NCBI GenBank assembly: GCA_964420125.1
Contig: CAYQQQ010000002.1
Span: 203,752 to 267,751 of the forward strand
DNA length: 64,000 bases
Reading direction: 5' to 3'
Origin: CAYQQQ01 sp964420125
Lineage (GTDB): Bacteria > Actinomycetota > Acidimicrobiia > Acidimicrobiales > Microtrichaceae
The translations under genes and the position numbers were made by a program. Below the pieces are notes generated by a model. That model did not search any database, was not told where the DNA came from, and was given only the letters and a program-made list of their open reading frames with translations. Positions 26,089 to 34,636 of this stretch are shown here, piece by piece; position 1 is the first letter of the stretch; each line of letters starts with the position of its first letter.

Positions 26089-27096
26089 TCAGCCGGCGGC
26101 CCCCTGCTCGCCCAGGCGCTCGAGCAGCTCCGCCCCCACCTCTCGCAGGCACTCGGCGGTCCGGGCGAGCGCCCGCTCCCGGCCGAAGCGCTGCACGAGC
26201 GACACCGTCGGAACCCGCGTGGACGCGCCGTCGAAGCACTCGCCCACCACCGCCACCGCCGGAACACCGCACGACGACGCCAGCTCCACGACCCCGCCCA
26301 CGACCTTGCCGTCGAAGGACTCCTCGTCCAGGAAACCCTCCCCGGTGACGACCGCGTCCGCCGACTCCAGCGCCTCGTCGAGCCCCGTCCGCTCCGCCAC
26401 CAGCTCGACACCCGAGACGAGGCTGGCACCGACGCAGGCCAGTCCCCCCGCCAGACCGCCGGCCGCCCCACCGCCGTCGAGGGTTCGCACGTCGGTGTCG
26501 TACTCCTCCTCGAAGAGCTCGGCCAACCGCTCCAGGCGGCGTTCCAGCAGCTCCACCTGAGCGGGTGTGGCGCCCTTCTGGGGAGCGAACACCCTGGCTG
26601 CGTCGAGGAACCGCAACCGCACGTCGCACGCGACGACCAGCTCCACCCCACGCAGCCGGTGCAACGGGAACAGGGCCCGCAGCGCGCCGAGACCGCCGTC
26701 GGTGGTGGCCGAGCCACCGACGCCGACCACGATGTCGCGGGCACCCGAGTCGAGCGCCGCGGCGATCAGCTCTCCCGTTCCGTAGGTGGAGGCGGCGACG
26801 GCGTCGTTGCCATCCGCACCGCCGACCAGCGCGATGCCCGAGGCACGGGCCATCTCGATCACGGCGTGACGACCGCTCAGCCGCCAGGCCGCGTCGACGG
26901 GGTCGCCCAGCGGACCCGACACGATCGAGGTCCGGTTCGGACCGCCGAGGACATCCAGCGTTCCCTCTCCGCCGTCCGCCATCGGCCGCAGCACCACCTC
27001 GTGCCCCTCGGCCTCCAGCCCGCGGGCCAGCGCGTCAGCGGCATCGCTCGCGGTGATGGTGCCGCGGAACTTGTCGGGCGCGACGACGATGCGCAC
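26089..27096 (-). CDS. glxK: glycerate kinase
   Basis: The 335-residue product has the GlxK/GarK family start VVAPDKFRGTITA, MADGGEGTLDVL, the VGVGGSATTDGGLGAL core and TGEGFLDEESFDGKVVGGV near the C-terminus. It phosphorylates D-glycerate, most likely at the 2-position. Convergent with gpgS, it could recycle glycerate released from glucosylglycerate; that link is inference. The ATG is at 27096. Confidence 0.9.
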   Translation of the reverse strand: MRIVVAPDKFRGTITASDAADALARGLEAEGHEVVLRPMADGGEGTLDVLGGPNRTSIVSGPLGDPVDAAWRLSGRHAVIEMARASGIALVGGADGNDAVAASTYGTGELIAAALDSGARDIVVGVGGSATTDGGLGALRALFPLHRLRGVELVVACDVRLRFLDAARVFAPQKGATPAQVELLERRLERLAELFEEEYDTDVRTLDGGGAAGGLAGGLACVGASLVSGVELVAERTGLDEALESADAVVTGEGFLDEESFDGKVVGGVVELASSCGVPAVAVVGECFDGASTRVPTVSLVQRFGRERALARTAECLREVGAELLERLGEQGAAG

Positions 27097-27160
27097 CGGG
27101 CCAGCCTAGGGACCTCGGGCGGCGTCCTCGGCCCAGGTGATCACGTCCTAGGGTGAACCC

Positions 27161-28570
27161 ATGCAGCACCGCGCCGAGACCTCGGGGACCGGCTCGCCGG
27201 ATCACGACCGCCCCGTGGTGATCGCCTCGAACCGCGGACCGATCAGCTTCCGGCGCGACGGCGATGCACTGGTCGGCCGACGGGGCAGCGGTGGGCTGGT
27301 GTCCGGCCTGGCACCTCTGGTGGAGTCCGGCCGGGCGACGTGGATCGCCGCGGCGCTCTCGGGGGCCGATCGGGAGGCGTCTCCCGGAGGCATCGCCGCC
27401 GTCGACGGCCTCCAAGCCCGATTGCTGCACCTCGACCCCCTGGACCAGGAGCGCTACTACGACGTGGTGTCGAACTCGACGCTGTGGTTCCTCCACCACG
27501 GGCTGTTCGACCGCACCCGCGAACCCACCTACGACCTCGCGTGGTGGGAGGCCTGGGACGCCTACCGCCGGGTGAACCACCGCTTCGCCGAGGCGGTGGT
27601 GGAGCACGCCCCGGAGGGCGCCGCGGTGCTGGTCCAGGACTACCACCTCACCTTGCTGGCACCCGAGGTGCGCGCCGAACGACCTGACCTGCACCTCGTG
27701 CACTTCCACCACACCCCCTTCACCGGCCCGGGCGGCGCCACCGTGCTGCCGCCCGAGCCGCGGGGCGAGATGCTCGACGGGCTCGCCGCCCACCACGCCT
27801 GCGGGTTCCACACGCCGATGTGGGCAGGGAACTACGCCGCCACCCAGGAGCTGCTCGCCGGCCGAGCGACGACGCCCTTCCACGCCACCCTCAACAGCGA
27901 CCGCGCCGAGCTGGAGGCGGTCGCCTCCGGCTCCGCCTGCGAGGTGGCGATGGCCGAGCTGGAGGAGGTGGTGGGTGATCGCCTGCTCGTGGCGCGTGTG
28001 GATCGCATGGAGCTCTCCAAGAACATCGTGCGTGGGTTCACCGCATGGGACCTGCTCCTCGAGCGCGACCCCGACCTCCGCGGGCGGGCGACCTTCGTCG
28101 CCTGCTGCTACCCGTCGCGCCTCGGCGTGCCGGCGTACGCCCGCTACCGCGACGAGGTGGTCGCGGAGGTGGAGCGGGTCAACGAGCGGTGGTCGAGCGG
28201 GGAGTGGCAGCCGATCGTGCTGCTCACCGACGACGACTACCCCCGGTCGGTCGCTGTGCTGCGTCGCTACGACGTGCTCGTGGTGAACCCCATCCGCGAC
28301 GGGCTCAACCTCGTGGCGAAGGAGGGTCCGATGGTCAACCAGCGAGACGGCCAGCTGGTGCTGTCGACCGAAGCCGGCGCCACCTGGGAGCTGGGGTCTG
28401 CCGCCGACGGCGTGAACCCCTTCGACCTCGAGCACACCGCCACCGCGATCAGCGACGCCCTCCAACGGCCGGAACCCGAGCGGGCGGCGCGGGCCCGGGT
28501 GCTGCGCGAACTCGTCGGCGCGCGCACGCCGGCGGACTGGTTGGCGGACCAGCTCGCCGCCGCCGACTGA
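27161..28570 (+). CDS. GT20 glycosyltransferase, trehalose-6-phosphate synthase-like
   Basis: The 469-residue product keeps many OtsA motifs: SNRGPISF near the N-terminus, GSGGLVSGL, VQDYHL, HFHHTPF, and VNPIRDGLNLVAKEG in the UDP-sugar site. The block RVDRMELSKN keeps the donor-binding Arg and Lys but has Asn where OtsA has Gly. The FQTENDR acceptor loop of OtsA is replaced by FHTPMWAGNY. PMVNQRDG and the late VNPFDLEHTATAISDAL recall the pseudoglycosyltransferase VldE as well as OtsA. No OtsB phosphatase gene is nearby. A UDP- or GDP-sugar synthase of the trehalose type is likely; the acceptor is uncertain. Confidence 0.8.
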   Translation: MQHRAETSGTGSPDHDRPVVIASNRGPISFRRDGDALVGRRGSGGLVSGLAPLVESGRATWIAAALSGADREASPGGIAAVDGLQARLLHLDPLDQERYYDVVSNSTLWFLHHGLFDRTREPTYDLAWWEAWDAYRRVNHRFAEAVVEHAPEGAAVLVQDYHLTLLAPEVRAERPDLHLVHFHHTPFTGPGGATVLPPEPRGEMLDGLAAHHACGFHTPMWAGNYAATQELLAGRATTPFHATLNSDRAELEAVASGSACEVAMAELEEVVGDRLLVARVDRMELSKNIVRGFTAWDLLLERDPDLRGRATFVACCYPSRLGVPAYARYRDEVVAEVERVNERWSSGEWQPIVLLTDDDYPRSVAVLRRYDVLVVNPIRDGLNLVAKEGPMVNQRDGQLVLSTEAGATWELGSAADGVNPFDLEHTATAISDALQRPEPERAARARVLRELVGARTPADWLADQLAAAD

Positions 28571-28598
28571 TCCGCGCCGACCAGCGGCGAGCGGATCA
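28568..28598. terminator. bidirectional hairpin whose arms contain both stop codons
   Basis: TGATCCGC (28568-28575) pairs with GCGGATCA (28591-28598), with GCCG/CGGC inside. The first arm starts with the stop codon of the GT20 gene. The second arm encodes the stop of the convergent LytR_C gene, so one hairpin ends both genes. Confidence 0.65.
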
Positions 28599-29237
28599 CT
28601 CCGCTGCGGTCGTCGTCGTCGTCGCCTTCGACCCGGAGCCGGCAGCCGACGAGGTCGTGGTGGAGGAACCTGAGTCGGCAGCGTCCAGCGGAGCCTGCGC
28701 GTCGGGGCCGAGCACGATGATCAGGCCGGCATCCGCCGGCTGGTCACCGGCGAGCGCCGCTCCGGGAGGCAGGGACTGCACCGAGGTCGCCGGGAGGCCG
28801 AGCACTGCGGCGAGGGCGTTGGCGTTGGCCTCGAAGCCTGCGGCGAAGTAGATCGTCGTGGCGCTGGCGCTCGCAGTGGCATCGGTGGCGACGGAGTTGG
28901 TGTAGCCCTGGGTGGCGAGGTACTCGGTGGCCCGCCGGGCGAGCCCGGAGATCCCCGCGCCGTTGGCGACGACCACCTTCACGGTCGCCGGGGCAGCGGT
29001 GGTGGTGGGCGCGGCGGTGGTGGTCGTGGTCTCGTCGGTCTCCCCGCCGCCGTCACCGGACCCCGCGCCGATCTCCACTCCCTCGCCGTCGGGGTCGAAG
29101 CCGACGACGCCGCCCTTGAACAGCAGGAGGGCGCCGAGCGCCAGGGCGACGAGGACCAGGATCAAGCCGCGGGACGCAGGATCGGGCCCAGACGGAGCGG
29201 AACGACGCGGCGTGCGCGGCCGCTGTGTGGTGGCCAT
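28596..29237 (-). CDS. membrane-anchored LytR_C-domain protein
   Basis: The 213-residue product has a basic cytoplasmic N-terminus, one membrane helix (about residues 24-42) and a Gly/Asp and Thr/Ala-rich extracellular linker. A LytR_C domain (PF13399-like) follows with KVVVANGAGISGLARRATEYL. The C-terminus is Thr/Ser-rich and low in complexity. LytR_C domains occur at the end of LCP cell-wall ligases and as stand-alone proteins of unknown function in actinobacteria. Role at the envelope is inferred only. Confidence 0.8.
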   Translation of the reverse strand: MATTQRPRTPRRSAPSGPDPASRGLILVLVALALGALLLFKGGVVGFDPDGEGVEIGAGSGDGGGETDETTTTTAAPTTTAAPATVKVVVANGAGISGLARRATEYLATQGYTNSVATDATASASATTIYFAAGFEANANALAAVLGLPATSVQSLPPGAALAGDQPADAGLIIVLGPDAQAPLDAADSGSSTTTSSAAGSGSKATTTTTAAE

Positions 29238-29308
29238 CCAAGAACTGTAGCCAGCACGGGCGCTCCAGGCAGGCTTGGGGGCGGTCTCACGGCCTCCAGC
29301 ACCCTCCC

Positions 29309-29358
29309 GAACTGGCCGGTGTCAGCCACGCCGGTGTGGCACCACACCTGCCACCTGC
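29309..29358 (-). repeat. dispersed intergenic palindromic element, copy A
   Basis: This stretch of about 50 bases between the LytR_C and amidase genes matches the reverse complement of 34543-34593 at 41 of 51 positions by my count. Shared blocks are AACTGGC, GTCAGCC, CCGGTGTGG and CCACACCTGCCA. In this copy the outer stem is broken at its right end. Confidence 0.7.
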
Positions 29359-29407
29359 CCGGGATGGGGTGGGTTCCCGGAGCGGGGATCCGGAACCGGC
29401 GATCGGG

Positions 29408-30826
29408 TCAGGCCGCTCGGACCGGCGGGTGGAGCTGGTCCCAGGGGCGGGCCCGCTCGAAGTTCGCCGCCGCCCGCAGCGCGCCGACGTCGTCCCACGG
29501 TCGTCCCACGATGGAGAGCCCGATGGGAAGGCCCTCGCCGTCGAAGCCGCAGGGCACCGAGACCACCGGGCACGCCGAGGCCAGGTTGAAGGTGCAGGTC
29601 ATCAGCCACCGCAGGATGCGCTCCCGCAGCGGCTGGCCCGACAGGGCCGCCGGGTGATCGAGCTCGTCGGGGAAGGCGGTGCACGGCATGGTCGGCACGA
29701 CGAGCAGGTCGTGGTCCTCGAAGAGCTCGACCACCTGCTCCCACATGACCATCCGCAGCGCACTCGCCTGGTGGAGCTCGGCGGCACCCAGCGCCGCCCC
29801 CGTGTGGATCAGCTCGAGGAGCTCCGCATCGACCTGGTCGTCCAGGCCCTCCTCGGGCAGCAGCGGGGCGAACTGGCCGTAGAAGGCCTGCCAGTGCACC
29901 CACATGGCGGGCACGGGGTCATCCCAGGCGGGCTCCAGCTGGTGGACCCGGCACCCGAGCTCGCTGGAGAACGCCTGCACCGACTCCGCCACGGATCCGA
30001 CCACCTCCTCGTCGGTCTCGAAGCCCGGCAGCGTCGGCGCCCAGCCCACCCGCAGACCGTCGATCCCCGCCCGGAGGTCGGCCACGGGGTCGAGACCGCT
30101 CGCCCCGATCGATCGCGGGTCCCGGGGATCGAAGCCCTCCGTGACCGAGAACATGAGCGCCGCATCCGCCACCGACCGGGCCAGCGGGCCGTGGTGCACG
30201 ATCGTCTGGTCGAAGCCGTACTCCACGGGCACCCGCCCGAAGGACGGCTTGAACCCGACCACCCCGCAGAAGGACGCGGGGATCCGGATCGAGCCCGCCC
30301 CGTCGGAGCCGTCGGCCAGGGGCACCATCCCCGCAGCCACCGCCGCCGCGGAGCCGCCGCTGGAGCCTCCGGCGGTGCGCCCCTCCCGCCAGGGGTTCAC
30401 GGTCTTGCCGTAGGCGTGGCAGCGGGTGACCCCCTGGTAGCCCATCTCCGGGGCGTTGGCCTTCCCGACGAACAGCCCACCCGCACCAGCCATCCGCGTC
30501 GCCACGACGGAGGACCTCGTGGCGACCTCGTCGCGCAGCATGGGGATGCCGTAGCTGGTGGGGACCCCCTCGACGTCATCGAGGTCCTTGATCACGTACG
30601 GCACCCCGTGCAGCGGGCCGCGTGGGCCGTCACGGCGCAGCTCGGCCTCGAGCTCGACGGCCTGTCGGCGGACCTGGTCGGGGTCGTGCCACACGACCGC
30701 ACCGATTCCCGGGTCGGTCGCGGCGATGCGGGCGATGGCCGCCTCCGCCACCTCGACCGCTGAGAGCTCGCCGGCGGCGATCGCCGGGGCCAGCTCCGTG
30801 GCCGTCATCCACTCCAGGTCGCTCAC
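29408..30826 (-). CDS. amidase-signature enzyme
   Basis: The 472-residue product has the Ser-cisSer-Lys catalytic set: Lys80 in YVIKDL, the GGSSGGS loop at 153-159 and Ser179 in GSDGAGSIRIPA. It hydrolyses amide bonds; the substrate is unknown. GatA is unlikely because no gatB/gatC is near. The GTG at 30826 overlaps the stop of the upstream hot-dog gene by four bases. A palindromic repeat lies downstream. Confidence 0.9.
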   Translation of the reverse strand: MSDLEWMTATELAPAIAAGELSAVEVAEAAIARIAATDPGIGAVVWHDPDQVRRQAVELEAELRRDGPRGPLHGVPYVIKDLDDVEGVPTSYGIPMLRDEVATRSSVVATRMAGAGGLFVGKANAPEMGYQGVTRCHAYGKTVNPWREGRTAGGSSGGSAAAVAAGMVPLADGSDGAGSIRIPASFCGVVGFKPSFGRVPVEYGFDQTIVHHGPLARSVADAALMFSVTEGFDPRDPRSIGASGLDPVADLRAGIDGLRVGWAPTLPGFETDEEVVGSVAESVQAFSSELGCRVHQLEPAWDDPVPAMWVHWQAFYGQFAPLLPEEGLDDQVDAELLELIHTGAALGAAELHQASALRMVMWEQVVELFEDHDLLVVPTMPCTAFPDELDHPAALSGQPLRERILRWLMTCTFNLASACPVVSVPCGFDGEGLPIGLSIVGRPWDDVGALRAAANFERARPWDQLHPPVRAA

Positions 30827-31662
30827 GAACCCTCCGCTCCCGCTCTGGGCCGCCAGATGGCTCGGTGGTCGGCCAACGCCACCGGCGCACCCTCGCGCAG
30901 GTAGCACACCTGCAGATCGACGAACTCGTGGCCCTTGCGCTCGTAGCAGTCGGTGACGACGCCTCGCACCTCGATCTCCTCGCCGTCGCGCACGGGCTCC
31001 AGCATCCACAGGTCGCTGCCCACGTGGATCCACGGGCCCAGCCGCACGGTGGCGGCCAGCGCGAAGTTCGCCAAGGTCAGGAGCCACGCCGGCTGCGCCA
31101 GACCCTCCTCGCAGAAGAGGGGATGGGTCTCGGAGATCTGCGCGAGGTAGTGACGTGCATGCTCGGCGTGGAACCCCGAGCGCATGGTGGCGGTCGGTGT
31201 GCCGACGGCCAGCGAGCTCCGCGAGGCCGGAGGCCGCTCGTCTCGATCAGGCAAGGGTGCGACCGGAGCACTGGACGGATCGGCCCGGCGGAGCACGGCC
31301 GAGCGGCCGGGTTCCTTCGTCTCCTCACCAGAGCCGTCCATGTCCAGCAGCGACATCGTCGCCTCGGCCCTCACGGCATCGTCGTGGTCGAGCACCCGTG
31401 CTGCCAGCCGGTCGGCGTCGACGTCGTCGGTCACGATGCGCACCGTCTCGCCGTCGTACACCGGCGCGATCAGCCGACCGGTGAAGCGTCCGCCCGCCAA
31501 CCACGGCGCTCCCCAGCGATCCACGCCCTCGTGGGCCAGGTAGCCGAGGACGTCGACCCCCGGCACCAGGCCCCCGGTGAAGCCGAACCGTCGGGCTGCC
31601 TCGCCGTGCATCTGGTTCTCGGAGTGCGGTGCCGTGTTGACCGCCACGAGCGTGCGCGCCAT
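30823..31662 (-). CDS. double hot-dog (MaoC-like) protein
   Basis: A 279-residue protein whose two halves each resemble a hot-dog fold. FTGGLVPGVDVLGYL is typical of the MaoC/thioesterase half-site, and the C-terminal half has GSDLWMLEPVRDGEEIEVRG. Such proteins act as enoyl-CoA hydratases or thioesterases. No clear catalytic D-x4-H is visible, so function is open. The ATG at 31662 has AGGA eight bases upstream; another ATG lies at 31671. It is coupled to the amidase. Confidence 0.7.
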   Translation of the reverse strand: MARTLVAVNTAPHSENQMHGEAARRFGFTGGLVPGVDVLGYLAHEGVDRWGAPWLAGGRFTGRLIAPVYDGETVRIVTDDVDADRLAARVLDHDDAVRAEATMSLLDMDGSGEETKEPGRSAVLRRADPSSAPVAPLPDRDERPPASRSSLAVGTPTATMRSGFHAEHARHYLAQISETHPLFCEEGLAQPAWLLTLANFALAATVRLGPWIHVGSDLWMLEPVRDGEEIEVRGVVTDCYERKGHEFVDLQVCYLREGAPVALADHRAIWRPRAGAEGS

Positions 31663-31702
31663 GGCCGGCATCCTGGCACAGCCGTCGCCCGGCGGGCCGG
31701 GT

Positions 31703-31735
31703 GCGTGACCGTGGCCCATGGCACCACGGTCACGC
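31703..31735. terminator. hairpin terminator at the end of the TetR-linked gene
   Basis: GCGTGACCGTGG pairs perfectly with CCACGGTCACGC around a nine-base loop. It overlaps the stop codon of the gene ending at 31730 and separates it from the downstream hot-dog and amidase genes. Confidence 0.7.
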
Positions 31736-32275
31736 GGGCAGGTCGAGGGCGAAGCGGCGCCCGCAAGCCCCATGGTGCTGCATGGAGCAGAGCAGCTCGT
31801 CGGGTTCGACCTCGTAGCCGACACCCAGGGCATCGAGCCAGCCCTTCACCCGTTCGTAGATGCCGCACTCGTAGGTGTCGGCCACGCCGAGCGCTGTCAC
31901 ACCCTCGAAGGCGAAGCAGCGGGTGATCCCGAAGCACACGGCTCGCTCATCCGGCTCCCAACCCACGGTGAACTCGATGGCCGAGGGGATGACCAGGGCG
32001 ATGGCGACGTCGAAGAACCGACGGAGCTCCGCTCCGGTTCGGACCTCCTCGAGCTGCATGATCCGCAGGATCCTCGCCGCCTCCACGGCCGACATCCCCG
32101 CCACCGCCCGACGGTTGAGCCGGTTGGCGGTCTCGATGCCCAGCTCGTCGACCGCGCCGGCGAACCACATGGCGTCATGGGTCAGCCAGTTGCGCACGAG
32201 GAGGGCCTTCAGGTGCCGCGGGGTGATCTCGACGGGTTCGCCGTCGGTGGGCAGGTGAAGGGTGTCGGTGGTCAT
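31730..32275 (-). CDS. conserved protein resembling DUF6125/ATC-hydrolase-like families
   Basis: A 181-residue soluble protein with a helical N-terminal half (ALLVRNWLTHDAMWFAGAVDELG) and a C-terminal half with several cysteines: CFGITRCFAFEG, TYECGIYERV, LLCSMQHHGAC. The NWLTHDAMWF pattern recalls DUF6125 or L-2-amino-thiazoline-4-carboxylate hydrolase-like proteins, from memory only. The cysteines could bind a metal. The ATG overlaps the TetR stop by four bases, so the two genes are co-translated and TetR probably controls it. Confidence 0.65.
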   Translation of the reverse strand: MTTDTLHLPTDGEPVEITPRHLKALLVRNWLTHDAMWFAGAVDELGIETANRLNRRAVAGMSAVEAARILRIMQLEEVRTGAELRRFFDVAIALVIPSAIEFTVGWEPDERAVCFGITRCFAFEGVTALGVADTYECGIYERVKGWLDALGVGYEVEPDELLCSMQHHGACGRRFALDLPA

Positions 32276-32940
32276 GTCGGGGGCTCCTTCGTTCGGGGTG
32301 CTGGGGAACGGGTCGAGGTGACCTCGGTGACCTCGCTCGACGGTGTCGCCAGCCAGGCGAGGATGAGCTCGACGGTCGTGGAGTTGTCGGCGGTGTCGCG
32401 AGCCGCCGTCTCGTCGGCGAAGAGCAGGTCGCGCACGGTGAAGGCCACTCCCATGCCGTCGAGGATCCAGGCGATCGTGCGGGTGTCGGCATCGGCACGG
32501 AGCACGCCCTCGGCCCGACCCCGTTCGAGGAGGTCCTCGAAGAAGGCGACATAGCGTTCGTGGTTGGCACGCAGCACCGCGGCGATCTCGGGATCAGAGG
32601 ACTCGGCCAGCGCCTGGAACTGCAGCCTCGCCTCTGCGGGATGCTCGGCCAGGTTGGCCACGTACACCTGGCCCGCCCTGCGCAACGCGTCGAGCGCGTC
32701 GGAAGCGTCCACCACCGCGTCGGCCCAGACCTCCAGGATGCGCCGGCCGATGCGGTCGAGCAGCTCGCAGAACAGCGCCTTCTTGGAGGGGAAGTGGCGG
32801 TAGAGCATCGGCTCGCTCACCCCTGCCTCGGCGGCGATGTCGCTGACACGGGCCGCCCGGTAGTTGGTGCGGGCGAACACCGTCGTGCCGGCTCGCAAGA
32901 GCTCCCGGCGGCGCTCTGGTGCGGTGAGACGGATCGACAT
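32272..32940 (-). CDS. TetR/AcrR-family transcriptional regulator
   Basis: The 222-residue product has the TetR helix-turn-helix: RAARVSDIAAEAGVSEPMLYRHFPSKKALF after a basic N-terminus. The C-terminal ligand domain is about 150 residues with no recognised ligand. It heads a unit with the downstream cysteine-rich gene. A 20-base near-palindrome about 85 bases upstream (33025-33044) is its likely operator. Confidence 0.9.
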   Translation of the reverse strand: MSIRLTAPERRRELLRAGTTVFARTNYRAARVSDIAAEAGVSEPMLYRHFPSKKALFCELLDRIGRRILEVWADAVVDASDALDALRRAGQVYVANLAEHPAEARLQFQALAESSDPEIAAVLRANHERYVAFFEDLLERGRAEGVLRADADTRTIAWILDGMGVAFTVRDLLFADETAARDTADNSTTVELILAWLATPSSEVTEVTSTRSPAPRTKEPPT

Positions 32941-33024
32941 CTCGAGGGTCCTGCACTGTCCGGTGGTCTCGGTGGTGGTGGCGTCGGTGGAGCGTGATCG
33001 CTGTCAGGCCGGGTTCTCACCATG

Positions 33025-33044
33025 GTTAGTTAGTACTTACTAAC
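33025..33044. promoter_or_regulatory. likely TetR operator
   Basis: A 20-base palindrome, GTTAGT-T-AGTACT-T-ACTAAC, with only positions 7 and 14 unpaired. It is AT-rich in very GC-rich DNA and lies between the divergent TetR and oxidase genes, where a TetR dimer could control both. Confidence 0.7.
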
Positions 33045-33142
33045 TCTATCCGGGTTCATCGACGCCGTCCAGCGCCGAACTGCCCCGTCCGGATCCCCCC
33101 GACACCGGCGACACCGGCCACCTGAGCTGGTGGAATGGACCG

Positions 33143-34507
33143 GTGCACACCGCCCACGCCGCCGTGATCGACGCCCTGGGCGCGCGACTCCCACCGGACA
33201 CGCTCGTGACCGATCCCGACGTGATGGTGGCCTACTCGGTCGACCGGGCCACCACCGTGCGGCCGGGTCGGCCGATGGCGCTCGTGCGCGCACGGGAGCC
33301 CCGGCACGTCGCCGAGGCGATCCGGGTGGCCGCCGCGCACACGGTGGCGGTGGTCCCGCGGGGCCTGGGCACCGGGCTCTCCGGAGGATCCACTGCCATC
33401 GACGGGTGCATCGTGGTCTCGACCGAGGAGCTCCGTCACCTCTCGATCGACCCGGCCGCCATGGTGGCCACGGTCGGACCGGGCGTGCGCAACGCCGAGC
33501 TCAAGGCGGCCGCAGCCGACGCCGGCCTCTGGTACCCACCCGACCCGTCGTCGTTCGAGATCTGCTCCATCGGGGGGAACCTGGCCACCAACGCGGGCGG
33601 CCTGTGCTGCGTGCGCGACGGGGTCACGACCGACTACGTGCTCGGCCTCGAGGTGTGTCTGGCCGATGGTCGCCTCGTGCGCCTCGGCGGACGCACGATC
33701 AAGGACGTCGCCGGCTACGACCTCAAGCGCCTCTTCGTGGGTTCGGAGGGCACCCTCGGCATCGTCACGGAAGCCACCCTCCGGCTTCGGCCCCCACCTC
33801 CGCCCGTCGCCACCAGCGTGGCGACCTTCCCGACGCTGGTGGCGGCCGGTCGCGCCGTCACCACGATCGTCTCGCGGTTGCGCCCCGCCGCCCTCGAGCT
33901 CATGGACCGTGCAGCCGTCGCCGCCGTGGAGCAGGTGCAGCCGATGGACCTCGACCTCGGCGCCGCCGCCCTCCTGCTGGCGCGCAGCGACGTCGGCAGC
34001 AGCGACCACGAGCGCATCGCCGAAGCCTGCAGATCAGCGGGGGCGACCTACGTGGCCACCACCGACGACCCCGACGAGGGCGAGATGCTGATGGCGGCGC
34101 GTCGGATGGCCATCCCCTGCGTCGAGCGCCTGGGCCGGGTCATGATCGAGGACGTCTCGGTGCCCGTCCCCCGCATCCCCGACCTCCTCGGCGCCGTGGA
34201 GGACGTGGCCGCCCGACACCGCAGCAGGATCCCGGTGATCGGCCACGCCGGCGATGGCAACTTCCATCCCCTGGTCACCTTCGACCCCACCGACGCCGAA
34301 GCCACCGAGCGGGCCTCGGCGGCGTTCGAGGAGATCATGCGGATCGCCATCGATCTCGGGGGGACGATCACCGGCGAGCACGGCGTGGGCCTGCTGAAGG
34401 CCGACCTGCTGGCGATGCAGCTGGGAGACGACGTGATGGAGCTGAACCGGCGCATCAAGCAGGTGCTGGATCCGCAGGGCATCCTCAACCCCGGCAAGTG
34501 GGTGTGA
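33143..34507 (+). CDS. FAD-linked oxidase, GlcD/D-lactate dehydrogenase type
   Basis: The 454-residue product has an FAD_binding_4 domain (VPRGLGTGLSGGST, GGNLATNAGGLCCV, KDVAGYDLKRLFVGSEGTLG) and a C-terminal FAD-oxidase domain (GHAGDGNFHPLV, GTITGEHGVG, DPQGILNPGKW). It oxidises a 2-hydroxy acid such as glycolate or D-lactate. No glcE/glcF genes follow. The GTG at 33143 is the start that places the first conserved residues correctly; the upstream ribosome site is weak. It may share the palindromic operator with the divergent TetR. Confidence 0.9.
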   Translation: MHTAHAAVIDALGARLPPDTLVTDPDVMVAYSVDRATTVRPGRPMALVRAREPRHVAEAIRVAAAHTVAVVPRGLGTGLSGGSTAIDGCIVVSTEELRHLSIDPAAMVATVGPGVRNAELKAAAADAGLWYPPDPSSFEICSIGGNLATNAGGLCCVRDGVTTDYVLGLEVCLADGRLVRLGGRTIKDVAGYDLKRLFVGSEGTLGIVTEATLRLRPPPPPVATSVATFPTLVAAGRAVTTIVSRLRPAALELMDRAAVAAVEQVQPMDLDLGAAALLLARSDVGSSDHERIAEACRSAGATYVATTDDPDEGEMLMAARRMAIPCVERLGRVMIEDVSVPVPRIPDLLGAVEDVAARHRSRIPVIGHAGDGNFHPLVTFDPTDAEATERASAAFEEIMRIAIDLGGTITGEHGVGLLKADLLAMQLGDDVMELNRRIKQVLDPQGILNPGKWV

Positions 34508-34542
34508 GTCACCCGCTCCCCGGCCCCAACGGCCCCACCCCT

Positions 34543-34593
34543 CCAACTGGCAGGTGTGGGCCCACACCGGTGCGGCTGACGCCTGCCAGTTGG
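34543..34593. repeat. dispersed intergenic palindromic element, copy B / terminator
   Basis: CCAACTGGCAGG pairs perfectly with CCTGCCAGTTGG, and TGTGGGCCCACA inside is itself a perfect palindrome. It lies between the convergent oxidase and UbiB-like genes, so it may end both transcripts. Its reverse complement resembles 29309-29358. Confidence 0.8.
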
Positions 34594-34636
34594 TGGGAAC
34601 GACCTGCCCGACCGTCCGATCGGCCGTGCAGGAACG

